DNA from: Opitutaceae bacterium
GTDB lineage: Bacteria; Verrucomicrobiota; Verrucomicrobiae; Opitutales; Opitutaceae
Assembly: GCA_031266495.1 (NCBI GenBank)
Contig: JAISAX010000229.1
Coordinates: 1-21,994, forward strand
Length of the DNA stretch: 21,994 nucleotides
Direction: 5' to 3'
Position 1 is the stretch's first letter, and each line of letters starts with the position of its first letter. This document shows positions 12,311 through 21,271 of this stretch, in pieces. Both the position numbers and the translations under genes were made by a program. Below the pieces are notes generated by a model, which saw only the letters and a list, made by a program, of their open reading frames with translations, was not told the origin of the DNA and made no database searches.

Positions 12311-13918
12311 ATGATCCCCCCATCCTTCCGGACACCGCTCTTCAACTGGCTCACTCACCGGGCAGCGGGCGTGCTCATGCACCCGACTTCGTTGCCCGGC
12401 GACCAGGGCTGCGGTGTGCTCGATCATTCGATCGATGCCTGGCTGGGCTTTCTCCGCGATGCCGGCATCCGTTACTGGCAGGCCTGTCCGCTCGGGCCGA
12501 CCGGCTACGGCGATTCGCCCTATCAGTGCTTTTCGGCGTTCGCCGGCAATCCTTACCTCGTCGATCTCCAGGCGCTCGTCCGCGCCGGGCTGCTCGAGGA
12601 CAACGATCTCGACGGCCTCCGCCGCCTTCCCGGCGATCACGTCGATTACGGCTGGCTCTACGCGACCCGCTGGCCGGTCCTGTTCAAGGCATTCGAAAAA
12701 TTTTCCGGCGCATCCCCTCGCCCGGACCGTGCGCTTTACGGCGATTTCTCCGCGTTTCGCCAGCAGCATCGCACGTGGCTCGAGCCGTTCGCGCTCTTCC
12801 TCGCGCTCAAGGATCACTTCGGCGGACAACCGTGGTGGCTGTGGCCGGAGGATGCCCGGTTTTTCGAAAACGCCCGCGCCTCCGGTCTCGCCCGCAAGGT
12901 GGCGCGTCGCGCCGAAGCCCACGCCTTTTTCCAGTACCTTTTCTTCGGCCAGTGGACGCAAGTGCGGCGCAAGGCGCACGACCACGGCATCGAGATCATC
13001 GGCGACGCCCCGATTTTCGTCGCACGGGACAGCGCCGACGTCTGGGCGCGGCCGGAGCTTTTCCAGATCGATCCGCGCTCCGGCGCGTTGCTGGCGGTCG
13101 CCGGCGTGCCGCCCGACTATTTCTCGGCAGACGGCCAACTCTGGGGCAACCCGCTCTATCACTGGGACGCCCACAAGGCCGACGATTACGCCTGGTGGCG
13201 CGAACGGCTGCGGGCGAATTTCGCCCTCTGCGACGTCGTCCGGATCGACCATTTTCGCGCCTTCGACACCTACTGGTCGATTCCCGCCTCGGCCAGAACC
13301 GCCAGGACCGGCGAATGGAAAAACGGCCCCGGCCTGCATTTTTTCGAGGTGCTCCGGCGAGAGATGCCCGCTGCCCGCCTCATCGCCGAAGATCTCGGTG
13401 AACTGTTCCCGAGCGTACGCGACCTGCGCGACACCACGGGGCTGCCCGGCATGGCGATCCTCCAGTTCGCATTCGCGGACGACGCCTCCAACCTCTACCT
13501 GCCGCACAATCTCGGGGCCAACAGCGTCGTGTATCCGGGGACTCACGACAACGATACCACGCTCGGCTGGTACGCCTCCGCCACGCCGAAGGAGCAGGAT
13601 CATCTTCGCCGCTATTTTCGCGTCAGCGGCGGCGAAGTCGGCTGGGATTTCGTGCGGGCGGCGTGGGCGGCCGTCAGCAACCTCGCCGTCGTCCCTGTCC
13701 AGGATCTCCTCAGCCTCGGTTCCTCCGCCCGCTTCAACACGCCGGGCAAGCCGGATGGCAACTGGCAATGGCGTTACAGCCACGACCAGCTTGCCGCCCT
13801 GCACCGCCAGTCGGCTGCGTACCTGCGCGAACTCGGTATGCTATACGGACGGCTCGCGCCTGAGATGACGACACGCCGTCCGACGCGGTCTGATCGTGTT
13901 TTCAGGACGACGGGCTGA
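12311..13918 (+). CDS. malQ: 4-alpha-glucanotransferase (amylomaltase, GH77)
   Basis: The frame encodes 535 residues from ATG 12311, with a GGAG site about 9 bases upstream. The enzyme transfers alpha-1,4-glucan segments between maltodextrins in glycogen or maltose metabolism. GH77 signatures are all present: HPTSLPGDQGCGVLD near the start, GPTGYGDSPYQ, GDAPIFVARDSADVW, the catalytic aspartate in DVVRIDHFRAF, the acid/base in LIAEDLGEL, and PGTHDNDTTLGWY. Length is normal for bacterial MalQ. It is the first host gene right of the integration site, begins 93 bases from dif, and ends overlapping the stop of the convergent FecR gene by 17 bases. Confidence 0.95.
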   Translation: MIPPSFRTPLFNWLTHRAAGVLMHPTSLPGDQGCGVLDHSIDAWLGFLRDAGIRYWQACPLGPTGYGDSPYQCFSAFAGNPYLVDLQALVRAGLLEDNDLDGLRRLPGDHVDYGWLYATRWPVLFKAFEKFSGASPRPDRALYGDFSAFRQQHRTWLEPFALFLALKDHFGGQPWWLWPEDARFFENARASGLARKVARRAEAHAFFQYLFFGQWTQVRRKAHDHGIEIIGDAPIFVARDSADVWARPELFQIDPRSGALLAVAGVPPDYFSADGQLWGNPLYHWDAHKADDYAWWRERLRANFALCDVVRIDHFRAFDTYWSIPASARTARTGEWKNGPGLHFFEVLRREMPAARLIAEDLGELFPSVRDLRDTTGLPGMAILQFAFADDASNLYLPHNLGANSVVYPGTHDNDTTLGWYASATPKEQDHLRRYFRVSGGEVGWDFVRAAWAAVSNLAVVPVQDLLSLGSSARFNTPGKPDGNWQWRYSHDQLAALHRQSAAYLRELGMLYGRLAPEMTTRRPTRSDRVFRTTG

Positions 13919-14861
13919 CCGGCAACAATCCGGGGTCCGGCGGCACGACCAACAGGGACGGGAATCGCTTCGCGGCGCCCTGTTCGGCACGTTTCCTCGC
14001 TTCGTCGCCGGAGGGCGCAGCCGGAGCGGAGTACGTGTCGGACGCCGCCGCCATTTCCCGGGCGGCAGCGTTGATCTGACCGGTTTCCGCAGGCGACGCG
14101 TCTCGCATGCTGTCCTGATAACCCGCTTGCGCCGCTCCACCGCCGGGGGGGGGGGGCGCCGAAACGACGCGGGCGATTTGCAGCGATCTCGCCGCGGTCA
14201 CGCCCCATTCTTCCGACCACACGGAAACGAACCCGACCTCGCCTTCGGTGACGACAAGCTCGAACGTCCCTTTCTCCGGGTCGAACGTGACCCGGAACAC
14301 CGTGCCGCGCACGCCGGCCACACCGAGCGGGGTCTGCACCTCCCAGGTCGAACCGGCCTGCAGCTTGCGTACGCGATTGGTCAGCTCGCCCCGCCGCAGC
14401 CTGATCGCCGTCTGCGATTCCGACGGCTCTTCCTCCCCCTTGCGGAGCACTCCGGGGAACGGCGCCTGGACGAATTTCGCAAGTTGCACCTCGGTGTTCT
14501 CGCCGAGCCGGAACGATGCCCCGTTGGCCAGCACCACGACGACACCCGATTCCGGTCCGGTGACGAGGCGGGCGCCGACAGGCAATGCCATTCCCTCGGT
14601 CACGACCGTAATGGTGTCGTCCTTCCCCGGCCAGGTCCAGACCACGCTGCCCGCTACTGCCGCGGCTTTCAGTTCACCCGCGACAAGTTCCCCGCCTGCT
14701 TCGGAGACGGTCGCGCGAAGGCTGCCTCCTCCAAACCCCAGCAAGATGGCGATAACGGAAAAAAAACGACGTCGTCGGGACAGTGGCAGAAGGACAAGGG
14801 AGAACATGGCGGTGACGGGGATGGCGTGGTGACAGGACGCACTATTGCCGTTTTCATTCAA
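13902..14861 (-). CDS. FecR-domain protein with signal peptide
   Basis: I chose the TTG at 14861 because GGAGGGG lies just upstream; the ATG at 14807 is an alternative, and the open frame reaches 14966. The 319-residue product starts with an arginine-rich segment and a hydrophobic stretch (RRRRFFSVIAILLGFGGGSL) ending in LRA, a likely signal peptide. The middle contains the FecR pattern: LANGASFRLGENTEVQL, IRLRRGELTNRV and VQTPLGVAGVRGTVFRV. The C-terminal 100 residues are Ala/Pro-rich and disordered. FecR proteins sense or scaffold in the periplasm; without an adjacent sigma factor this one is probably not a classical FecI/FecR pair. It is divergent from the SNF2 gene. Confidence 0.75.
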   Translation of the reverse strand: MNENGNSASCHHAIPVTAMFSLVLLPLSRRRRFFSVIAILLGFGGGSLRATVSEAGGELVAGELKAAAVAGSVVWTWPGKDDTITVVTEGMALPVGARLVTGPESGVVVVLANGASFRLGENTEVQLAKFVQAPFPGVLRKGEEEPSESQTAIRLRRGELTNRVRKLQAGSTWEVQTPLGVAGVRGTVFRVTFDPEKGTFELVVTEGEVGFVSVWSEEWGVTAARSLQIARVVSAPPPPGGGAAQAGYQDSMRDASPAETGQINAAAREMAAASDTYSAPAAPSGDEARKRAEQGAAKRFPSLLVVPPDPGLLPVSPSS

Positions 14862-14940
14862 AATCCCCTCCTGAAATATGCGCATTCCCTGCGATAATGC
14901 TCGCCAGTTTTGCCTTCCGGAAAACTTTTTGGCGGGACTC

Positions 14941-17513
14941 ATGTTCAGGATCTGTCTTCCGCCCAACCTTCCCGATGCGGCCCGGCGCGACGCTATCGCG
15001 CTGAAAGTGAAACTCGATTTTTCCTCGCCGCCGGCGCCGGAGATCCTGCCTGCCCTCGCGATGCTGCAACGCTGGTGCGGCGGCGGGGCCGCTGCGCTGC
15101 CGCCTTTTCTTCAACTTACCCGGAAACAACTTGCGCAACTGGTCGCCGCGCTCGCCGGCCAACCGGTTTTTGTCTGGCTCAACGAGCCCGCGAGGACGCT
15201 GCTCTGGATCGGCTCACACTTGCGCGGAGTCAGCGAGCACATCGCGACAGACGGGATATCCGGCGGCGGCGGCGGCGACCGGACGCCCGTGAAGCGTCCT
15301 CCCCTCCCCCCCCCCCCCCTCCCCGCTCACTCCGCCGCTTCCGCCAGGCCTGCCGCCACGCCGATGCTTGTCGATGGCAGCGAGCATTACCTCGCCATCG
15401 CCCTGCCCTCCCGCGAGCACTCGGCCTATGCGGCCGCGCTCGATCTCGTCAAGAGGCACGGTTTTCGGCTCGAGCCTTCCAATCGCAAATGGTGGCTCCG
15501 CGACCGGCACAAGACGCTCAATTTCCTCGCGCTTCACGGCGGGGCGCTGCGCGACGAATTCCATGCCGATTTCACGGACAACTTCGAAAAACACGCCTCC
15601 GCCATCAGCGAGGCGAAAATCGGCATCGAGATCACGGGGAGCGGAAGCGGAAGCGATTTTGCGGTGTCGCTCGGCCTCGACGCCGACGGTGTATCCGAAG
15701 AACAACTTCGCAGCGCCGTCGTCGCCGGGCGCGGCTACCTTGATGCGCCGGGGGGGCGCATCTACCTGCTGACGCCCGCCCGCATGGAAAAGCTCGCGCA
15801 GGCCCGGCGGGTTCTCGCGGGAGCCGGGGGGGGGGGGGGGATGTTGCCGGTCGCCGCACGCACCGGATCAGCTCCGCCCGCGCCGCCGAGGTGCAGGAGC
15901 TCGTCGAGGAACTCGTCCCCGGCTACCAGCCGCCCGCCGCCTGGCGCAGGCGCGCCGAGGCGCTCCGCCAGCTCGCGACGCTCCCGCCCGCGCCCGTGCC
16001 GATCTGGTTTGCCGCGACATTGCGCCCGTACCAGCAACTCGGCGTCGCCTGGCTGTGGCACCTGTACCGGCACGAACTCGGCGGCATCCTCGCCGACGAA
16101 ATGGGGCTCGGCAAAACCGCCCAGGCGCTCGCCCTGCTCTCCGCCCTCCGCGTCGGCGGCGGCGGCGGCAAACCGGAGCAACCTTCCGCACCGGGACCGG
16201 GGGGGGAGGAGGGGGGGCGCTCCCCTGCCCTGCCCTCGTTCTCGCTGGTGGTTTGCCCGGCGTCGCTGGTGGAAAACTGGCGGCGCGAGGCGGCGCGGTT
16301 CGCACCGCAATTGCGTGTTTTTGTTCACCACGGCGCCAGTCGGCTCCCTTTCCCCGCCTCTGGTGGCCGCCCCGGCACGGTTTCGGTGGCGGAAGCGTTT
16401 GATGTCGTCGTCACTTCCTACGGCACGCTGGCGCGCGATGCGGAGCGGTTTGCCGACATCCCGCTCGCCGTGCTGGTGGCCGACGAGGCGCAGCATGTGA
16501 AAAACCGGCGCACGCAAAATGCCCGCGCTCTCCGTTCGCTGGACGCTCGGGCCCGCTTCCTGCTTACCGGCACGCCGGTCGAAAACTCGCTCGACGATCT
16601 GCGTGCGTTGTTCGAAATCCTGTTGCCCGGTTTTCTTGAGCCCAGGCCGTCCGCCGCCGCCGCTGCCGCCGGATTCCGGTCCGGGGAACAACGCGCCTGG
16701 TTCGATGAGCGTCTGCGCAAGCAGACCGCTCCGTACATCCTGCGCCGCACCAAGCAGGCCGTGGCGCCCGAGCTTCCGGAAAAAATCGAGCAGATCATCT
16801 GGTGCGAACCGACTCCGGCCCAGGGCGCGCTTTACCGCGAGTGGCAGGAACGTTCCGAACGCGAGTTGTTCGATCTTGAGGCGGGTGGCGCGAGCGAGTC
16901 GGCCCTGCGCCTGGCCACGCTCACGCAACTCCTGCGCCTGCGGCAGATCTGCTGCGATCCCCGGCTGGTCGCCGGGGCGGCGTCCGCGGCTGCCGATTCG
17001 GCCAAGCTGGGCGCTTTTTTCGAATTGCTGGAGGAGGCCGTCGATGACGGGCACCGGTTGCTCGTTTTTTCGCAGTTCACGTCGTTGCTCGGCTTGCTGC
17101 GGGCCGCGCTCGATGCGCAGGGCCTCGCGTACTGTTATCTCGATGGTTCGATGTCCGCCCGGCTGCGCCAGGCCGAGGTGGACCGGTTCAACGCGAGCGG
17201 CGGCGGGGTGCCGGTGTTTCTCATCTCGCTCAAGGCTGGCGGCACGGGTCTCAACCTCACCGGGGCGGATACCGTGGTGCATTTTGATCCGTGGTGGAAT
17301 CCCGCCGCCGAGGCGCAGGCGACGGACCGCGCCCACCGTATCGGGCAAACCCGTGTCGTCACCAGCTACAAGCTCATCTGTTCCGGCACGGTGGAAGAAA
17401 AGGTGCTCGCCTTGCAGGACCGGAAGCGCGCGCTGCTGGCGGACGTGTTCGAGGCCAGCGACGCCGTCAACGCCCGCCTCGGACTCGGCGACCTGCGCGA
17501 ATTGCTGGCCTGA
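14941..17513 (+). CDS. SNF2-family DNA-dependent ATPase (helicase-like), frame broken at a 15-G run
   Basis: Two overlapping frames make one protein of about 857 residues. Frame one runs from ATG 14941 to the G-run at 15826-15840 (about 300 residues, no recognised domain). Frame two continues after the run with RISSARAAEVQELVEELVPG. The second part has all SNF2 motifs: DEMGLGKTAQAL (I), DEAQHVKN (II), LTGTPVEN (III), LVFSQFTSLL (IV), GGTGLNLTGADTVVHFDPWW (V) and ATDRAHRIGQTRVV (VI). The family remodels protein-DNA complexes with ATP. One extra G, or two fewer, would restore the frame, so this is either phase variation or a sequencing error. A C-run at 15307-15319 encodes a Pro linker. Confidence 0.85.
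15826..15840 (+). repeat. 15-G homopolymer inside the SNF2 gene
   Basis: Fifteen consecutive G residues separate the two SNF2 frames. Tracts of this length slip during replication and are also error-prone in sequencing. Confidence 0.9.
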
Positions 17514-17660
17514 GAAACGGCGGGGCATTCACGCGGGCATTCCCGGGGATTGCCATCGCCGGCCAAAGGTGTGTTCATCTCCGGCTTCGCCCCTTCAGCA
17601 AGGGTGTTCCAGAAACCAGTCACCAGACTCTCCCTCCAGACCCTATCCCGGCAGTCATCC

Positions 17661-18368
17661 ATGGCCGAAACCACCATGATCCTCCGGCTCCTGTCTGCGT
17701 ATTTTCGCGGCCAGGTCTTCGAGCCGCCCAACCTGACGCTCCTGAAAGCAGGCCGGTTCGGGAATGCGTGCGTGTTCCGTTATCACGACGGCCACTGCGA
17801 CTGGATTATCAAGGATTTCCACCACTCCCCCTGGCCTGTCCGCTGGACGGCGGCGCGGTTTTTTGTCCGCCAGGAGTACAGGGCGCTGGTCCGCCTGCAC
17901 GGCGTGAAGGGCGTGGCGACGGAGGCTCACCGGCTTTCTCCGTGGACGATCGCGTATCCGTTTATCAAGGGCACGCCGCTCGCGGTGCTGCCGCCGCACA
18001 GCGTGCCGAAGCCGTTTTTCCTGCAAATGGAAACACTCGTCGCGGCCATGCACGCGCGCTCCGTCGTGCACCTGGACTTGCGCAACCTCGGCAACATCCT
18101 GCGCGGCGACGACGGGCATCCCCGGGTGATCGACTTCCAGTCGGCCTTTCATTTGCCGCGATGGTGCCCCCGCTGGATGCAGAGGATCCTCTGCAATGCG
18201 GACACCTCGGGTATCTACAAGGCATGGTGCCGCCGCGGCGAAGAGCCGCTCGATGCCGGCAGGGAAGCGTTTCTCGAACGCGTCAATCGCGTGAGGAAAT
18301 TCTGGGTCCTGCGGGGTTATCCGTTCAGCCGCGCCTGGCGGTGGCTGAAGGGGAAATTTTCGCGGTGA
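17661..18368 (+). CDS. Protein-kinase-fold protein (lipopolysaccharide or RIO-like kinase)
   Basis: From ATG 17661 the frame encodes 235 residues. The catalytic loop reads VVHLDLRNLGNIL, with His137, Asp139 and Asn144, and the metal-binding motif is IDFQ (157-160), where Gln replaces the Gly of DFG. A lysine in WIIKDF (Lys51) is the probable ATP-anchoring residue. The small size, HxDxxxxN loop and basic C-terminus resemble Kdo/LPS core kinases and small bacterial RIO-type kinases. The upstream gap (17514-17660) holds no recognised site. Its stop is 3 bases from the convergent aroB stop. Confidence 0.65.
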   Translation: MAETTMILRLLSAYFRGQVFEPPNLTLLKAGRFGNACVFRYHDGHCDWIIKDFHHSPWPVRWTAARFFVRQEYRALVRLHGVKGVATEAHRLSPWTIAYPFIKGTPLAVLPPHSVPKPFFLQMETLVAAMHARSVVHLDLRNLGNILRGDDGHPRVIDFQSAFHLPRWCPRWMQRILCNADTSGIYKAWCRRGEEPLDAGREAFLERVNRVRKFWVLRGYPFSRAWRWLKGKFSR

Positions 18369-18371
18369 CGG

Positions 18372-19529
18372 TCACGGTGACACAGAGGCGGCGGGCGGGC
18401 GGGCGGGCGGCGGGCCATAACCGCGTTCCTGCTCCTGTTTCCCTGCCGCCGCGCCGACTTCCTCAAAACTGGTCCCGGCGAGCACCGGATCGATGTCGCC
18501 CTGCGTCGCCGCCGAGCCGAGGGCGCGCAGCACGACGAAGCGCAGGGCGCCGGCGCGCACTTTCTTGTCGCGGGCCATGGCCGCCGCCAGGGCATCGACG
18601 GGCAGCGGTTCGCGCAACCGCACCGGCAGCGCATGGGCGGCGACGGTTTTTTCCACGCGGGCCACGGCGGCGGCGTCGAGCCAGCCGAGGTGGCGCGACA
18701 GCCGCGCCGCCGCGCACAGCCCGATCGCCACCGCCTCGCCGTGCAGGTACGCGCCGTAGCCGGTCACCTGTTCGATGGCGTGGCCGAAGGTGTGGCCGAG
18801 ATTGAGCAGTGCGCGGCCGCCGTCCTTCGCCGTCTCGCGTTCGTCGGCCTCGACGATCGCCGCCTTGATCGCGCAGCACCGGCGGATCACTTCAGCCAGC
18901 CGGGGCGCGCCGGGGAGCATGGGCGTCGCCTCAAGCTCCTCGAAAAGCTCCCGGTCGCCGAGCAGGCCGTATTTGATCACCTCGGCCATGCCCGCGGCGA
19001 ACTCGCGCGGCGGCAGCGTCGAGAGCAGCCCGGTGGAAATGAAAACCGCCTCCGGCTGGTGGAACGCGCCGACGAGGTTTTTGCCGGCGCGCAGGTTGAT
19101 GCCCGTCTTGCCGCCCACCGAACTGTCCACCATCGCGAGCAGCGTGGTGGGGATCTGGTAAAAGCCGATGCCGCGCAGGTAACTGGCGGCGGCGAAACCG
19201 GCGAGGTCGCCGATCACTCCGCCGCCGACCGCCACGAGCACGGAGGAGCGGTCGAGCCGGTGTTCAGCGAGGAAATCGAGCACGTTGCCCAGTTCGGCGA
19301 GCGATTTTGTTTGTTCGCCCGGTTCCAGCACCAGCACCGGCGCGTCGCCGGTCATCGCCTGCAACGCCCCGGCCTGCCGGCGAGCGATGTGATGGTCGGT
19401 GACGACGGCGCAACGGCGCCCCTCCGCCTGGAGAGCGGCCAGCGCGGAGCGGACCTCGAACCGGAGATCGGTTCCGAAGGTGATCGGGTAGCTGCGCTCG
19501 CCGAGTTGAATGAGAAGGGAATCGGACAT
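18372..19529 (-). CDS. aroB: 3-dehydroquinate synthase
   Basis: The frame encodes 385 residues. AroB converts DAHP to 3-dehydroquinate, step two of the shikimate pathway, using NAD and a metal. Signatures are GGGVIGDLAGFAAASYLRGI, DSSVGGKTGIN, KNLVGAFHQP, GMAEVIKYG, NLGHTFGHAIE and HGEAVAIG, which include the metal-binding Glu and His residues. The last 25 residues (from about AAAGKQEQERGYG) are a low-complexity tail encoded partly by a GGCG microsatellite at 18389-18412 and exceed the usual length. The start has no clear Shine-Dalgarno site, but a promoter lies 30-60 bases upstream. Confidence 0.95.
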   Translation of the reverse strand: MSDSLLIQLGERSYPITFGTDLRFEVRSALAALQAEGRRCAVVTDHHIARRQAGALQAMTGDAPVLVLEPGEQTKSLAELGNVLDFLAEHRLDRSSVLVAVGGGVIGDLAGFAAASYLRGIGFYQIPTTLLAMVDSSVGGKTGINLRAGKNLVGAFHQPEAVFISTGLLSTLPPREFAAGMAEVIKYGLLGDRELFEELEATPMLPGAPRLAEVIRRCCAIKAAIVEADERETAKDGGRALLNLGHTFGHAIEQVTGYGAYLHGEAVAIGLCAAARLSRHLGWLDAAAVARVEKTVAAHALPVRLREPLPVDALAAAMARDKKVRAGALRFVVLRALGSAATQGDIDPVLAGTSFEEVGAAAGKQEQERGYGPPPARPPAASVSP

Positions 19530-19558
19530 ATGCGGAAAACGGGATATCGGAAAAACGG

Positions 19559-19588
19559 ATTAAAACCTGTTGTCCTCCAAGGGGTCAA
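19559..19588 (-). promoter_or_regulatory. Predicted sigma-70-type promoter of aroB
   Basis: On the minus strand TTGACC (19588-19583) is followed after 18 bases by TTTAAT (19564-19559), both close to consensus, about 30 bases before the aroB start. Confidence 0.5.
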
Positions 19589-19616
19589 CAGCACGAACCT
19601 GAAAGATTTTGAAAAT

Positions 19617-19636
19617 AATGAGACTCTTTCTCAATT
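19617..19636. promoter_or_regulatory. Fur-box-like palindrome
   Basis: AATGAGACTCTTTCTCAATT differs at two positions from AATGAGAATCATTCTCAATT, a typical Fur box. The core TGAGA/TCTCA is an inverted repeat. It overlaps a TTGAAA hexamer (19609-19614) on the plus strand. A terminator lies about 100 bases further right, so a short transcript may start here. Chance or a simple hairpin is possible. Confidence 0.3.
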
Positions 19637-19737
19637 TTTTGTTGACGGTGCCATGCCCTCTTTGCACGCTTGCCTTCACCAGTGAGCTTCAGCCCGCCAA
19701 GCGGGTGGCCGCAATGGTCAAGGTCAACAAGTCGTCA

Positions 19738-19777
19738 GGGCCGCAGAGTTTGGTCGCTCTGCGGCCCTTCCTTTTTC
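19738..19777 (+). terminator. Strong intrinsic terminator
   Basis: GGGCCGCAGAG (19738-19748) pairs perfectly over 11 bp with CTCTGCGGCCC (19757-19767), followed by TTCCTTTTT. No plus-strand gene of convincing coding potential precedes it; only a weak 67-codon frame from ATG 19618 does. It probably ends a small RNA or a remnant transcript. Confidence 0.7.
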
Positions 19778-19852
19778 CGGGATTCCCGCGGGAGGGCGCC
19801 TGTTCCCGGACCGGATCCTGAACAGCCGGGGAAAGGAAAAGGTTGATTGACG

Positions 19853-19970
19853 GGGCCGGTGGATGATTGGCGAGGGCCGGTGAGTGATCGGCGAGGGCCG
19901 GTGAGCGACCGGCGAGGGCCGGTGAGCGACCGGCGGGGGCCGGTGGGCGATCGGCGAGGGCCGCTGGTCC
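19853..19970. repeat. Tandem array of 21-bp units
   Basis: Five units of consensus GGGCCGGTGAGCGACCGGCG plus A lie at 19853, 19874, 19895, 19916 and 19937, with a partial sixth at 19958, ending in a C-run. Each unit contains a CCGGT/ACCGG inverted repeat. Units 3 and 4 are nearly identical. No spacers exist, so this is not CRISPR. The remaining bases between 19530 and 20123 hold nothing else I can support. Confidence 0.85.
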
Positions 19971-20123
19971 CCCCCCCCTTGCCTTCAATGTTACACCCCG
20001 TTGCCAGGGTGATGCGATTTCATGATGGACGTCGCGGCATTCTTCCGGTTTCTTGACCGGTCAGCCTGTTCCGGGCTCCGGCTCTGCCGGGTCCGGCGGG
20101 AAGAGGTCTCTGTTGATTCGCAA

Positions 20124-20399
20124 ATGCAAACCAAATCAAGGTTCGAGGCTCCGGAATCGGAGTCATTAAGGAAATTCGTTGTTCACATCATCGACGAGAT
20201 GCCGCGCCGTGTGGTGGCCGCGATCGTCTTCGTGAGCTTTTTCTTTTTTTACGGGGCGACGAATGCAGCCCTCAAGTTCGCTGCCGGCGAGGCCGACAGC
20301 CTCGATCACCGGATCGGGCCGATCGTCGGCGCGATTTTTGCCGTCGCGACGCTGATCGCGCTCGTCAGCGTGAAGCGGCGCCGGCAGTCGCAGGAATAA
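20124..20399 (+). CDS. Small membrane protein with two spans
   Basis: From ATG 20124 the frame encodes 91 residues; the frame is open back to 20022 but that part has no similarity to a protein start. A polar N-terminus (MQTKSRFEAPESESLRKFVV) leads to a first span at about 28-46 (VVAAIVFVSFFFFYGATNA) and a second at about 63-80 (IGPIVGAIFAVATLIALVSV), ending in a basic tail KRRRQSQE. Both ends should be cytoplasmic. It converges on hisA. Function unknown. Confidence 0.55.
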   Translation: MQTKSRFEAPESESLRKFVVHIIDEMPRRVVAAIVFVSFFFFYGATNAALKFAAGEADSLDHRIGPIVGAIFAVATLIALVSVKRRRQSQE

Positions 20400-20451
20400 A
20401 CAATAAACCGCGCCGCGCCGTCCGTCCGCTCCGGCGCGCTGCTTGCGCGGC

Positions 20452-21207
20452 TTACGCAGCTTGCGCGGCGGCGGCGATTGCGAGCAGGTCGGGCAATTCC
20501 ACCCGTTTTTCGTAGAGCGCCTTGCCGACGATCACGCCGTCAAGGTTGGCGTGGCGGCGGGCGAGGTCGGCGAGTCCGGCCACATCCTCGCGGCGACTGA
20601 CGCCGCCGGAAGCGATCACGCCGGTCCCGCCCGGAGCGACCGCTTCGCACATGGCCTGCTGGGCCGCGAGGTTGGGGCCGGTCAGCATGCCGTCGGTGCC
20701 GATATCGGTGTAGATGATCGTGCGCACGCCGAGCGCGCTCATGCGCCGGGCGAGATCGAGCGCTCCGGTGCCTGTGGTGCTCACCCAGCCGCGAACGGCG
20801 ACCTGGCCGTTTTTGGCATCGATACCGACTGCGATCTTTTCTCCGAAGGCCTGCACGAGTTCGCCGACAAATTCCTCGCTCTCGGCCGCACGCGTGCCGA
20901 TGACCACCCGGCTTGCGCCCAGCCCGAGCGCGCGCTCCACGGAGGCGCGGGTGCGGAGCCCGCCGCCGAGCTGGACCTTCATGCCGAGGGCGGCGATCGC
21001 CTGCACCCGGGCCAGGTTTCGCGGCTCGCCGGCAAACGCGCCGTCGAGATCGACCACATGCACCCAGGGGCTGCCGGCTGCCCTGAACTGGCCGGCGACG
21101 TCCGCCGGGTTTTCAAAATAAACGGTTTCCTGATCGGCGCGGCCCTGGGTGAGCCGCACACACCGGCCTCCCTTGATGTCGATAGCGGGATAAATGGTCA
21201 TGGTCAT
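20452..21207 (-). CDS. hisA: HisA, ProFAR isomerase
   Basis: From ATG 21207 the frame encodes 251 residues; a second in-frame ATG follows at 21201. The enzyme opens the aminoaldose of ProFAR to the ketose PRFAR in histidine biosynthesis and is a TIM barrel. Visible features: YPAIDIKGGRCVRL with the first catalytic Asp, VHVVDLDGA, QLGGGLRT, GIDAKNG with the second catalytic Asp, YTDIGTDGMLTGPN and IASGGVS phosphate-binding loops. Length fits the family. It stands apart from other his genes here, downstream of the YqgE/AlgH gene with a 64-base gap. Confidence 0.93.
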   Translation of the reverse strand: MTMTIYPAIDIKGGRCVRLTQGRADQETVYFENPADVAGQFRAAGSPWVHVVDLDGAFAGEPRNLARVQAIAALGMKVQLGGGLRTRASVERALGLGASRVVIGTRAAESEEFVGELVQAFGEKIAVGIDAKNGQVAVRGWVSTTGTGALDLARRMSALGVRTIIYTDIGTDGMLTGPNLAAQQAMCEAVAPGGTGVIASGGVSRREDVAGLADLARRHANLDGVIVGKALYEKRVELPDLLAIAAAAQAA

Positions 21208-21271
21208 GGAAAACCCGTGATGCCGGGGGCAAACGGCCCGTGGCGCAACCGCTTTTTCGCATCCGGCGGCA

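Noticed and set aside
12218..13804. Long minus-strand frame opposite malQ
   Set aside because: The plus strand encodes a complete GH77 enzyme with all catalytic motifs; the antisense frame is a high-GC shadow.
14669..14857. 62-codon frame from ATG 14857 with a good Shine-Dalgarno site
   Set aside because: The same site serves the in-frame TTG of the FecR protein, whose sequence is clearly coding; the short frame has no protein-like features.
15841..16500. Continuation of the first SNF2 frame after the G-run
   Set aside because: It becomes Arg/Ser/Pro-rich nonsense while the other frame carries the helicase motifs.
15762..17528. Long minus-strand frame opposite the SNF2 gene
   Set aside because: The opposite strand carries all SNF2 motifs, so this is a shadow frame.
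19853..19970. CRISPR array
   Set aside because: The 21-bp units are contiguous, with no spacers and no cas genes.
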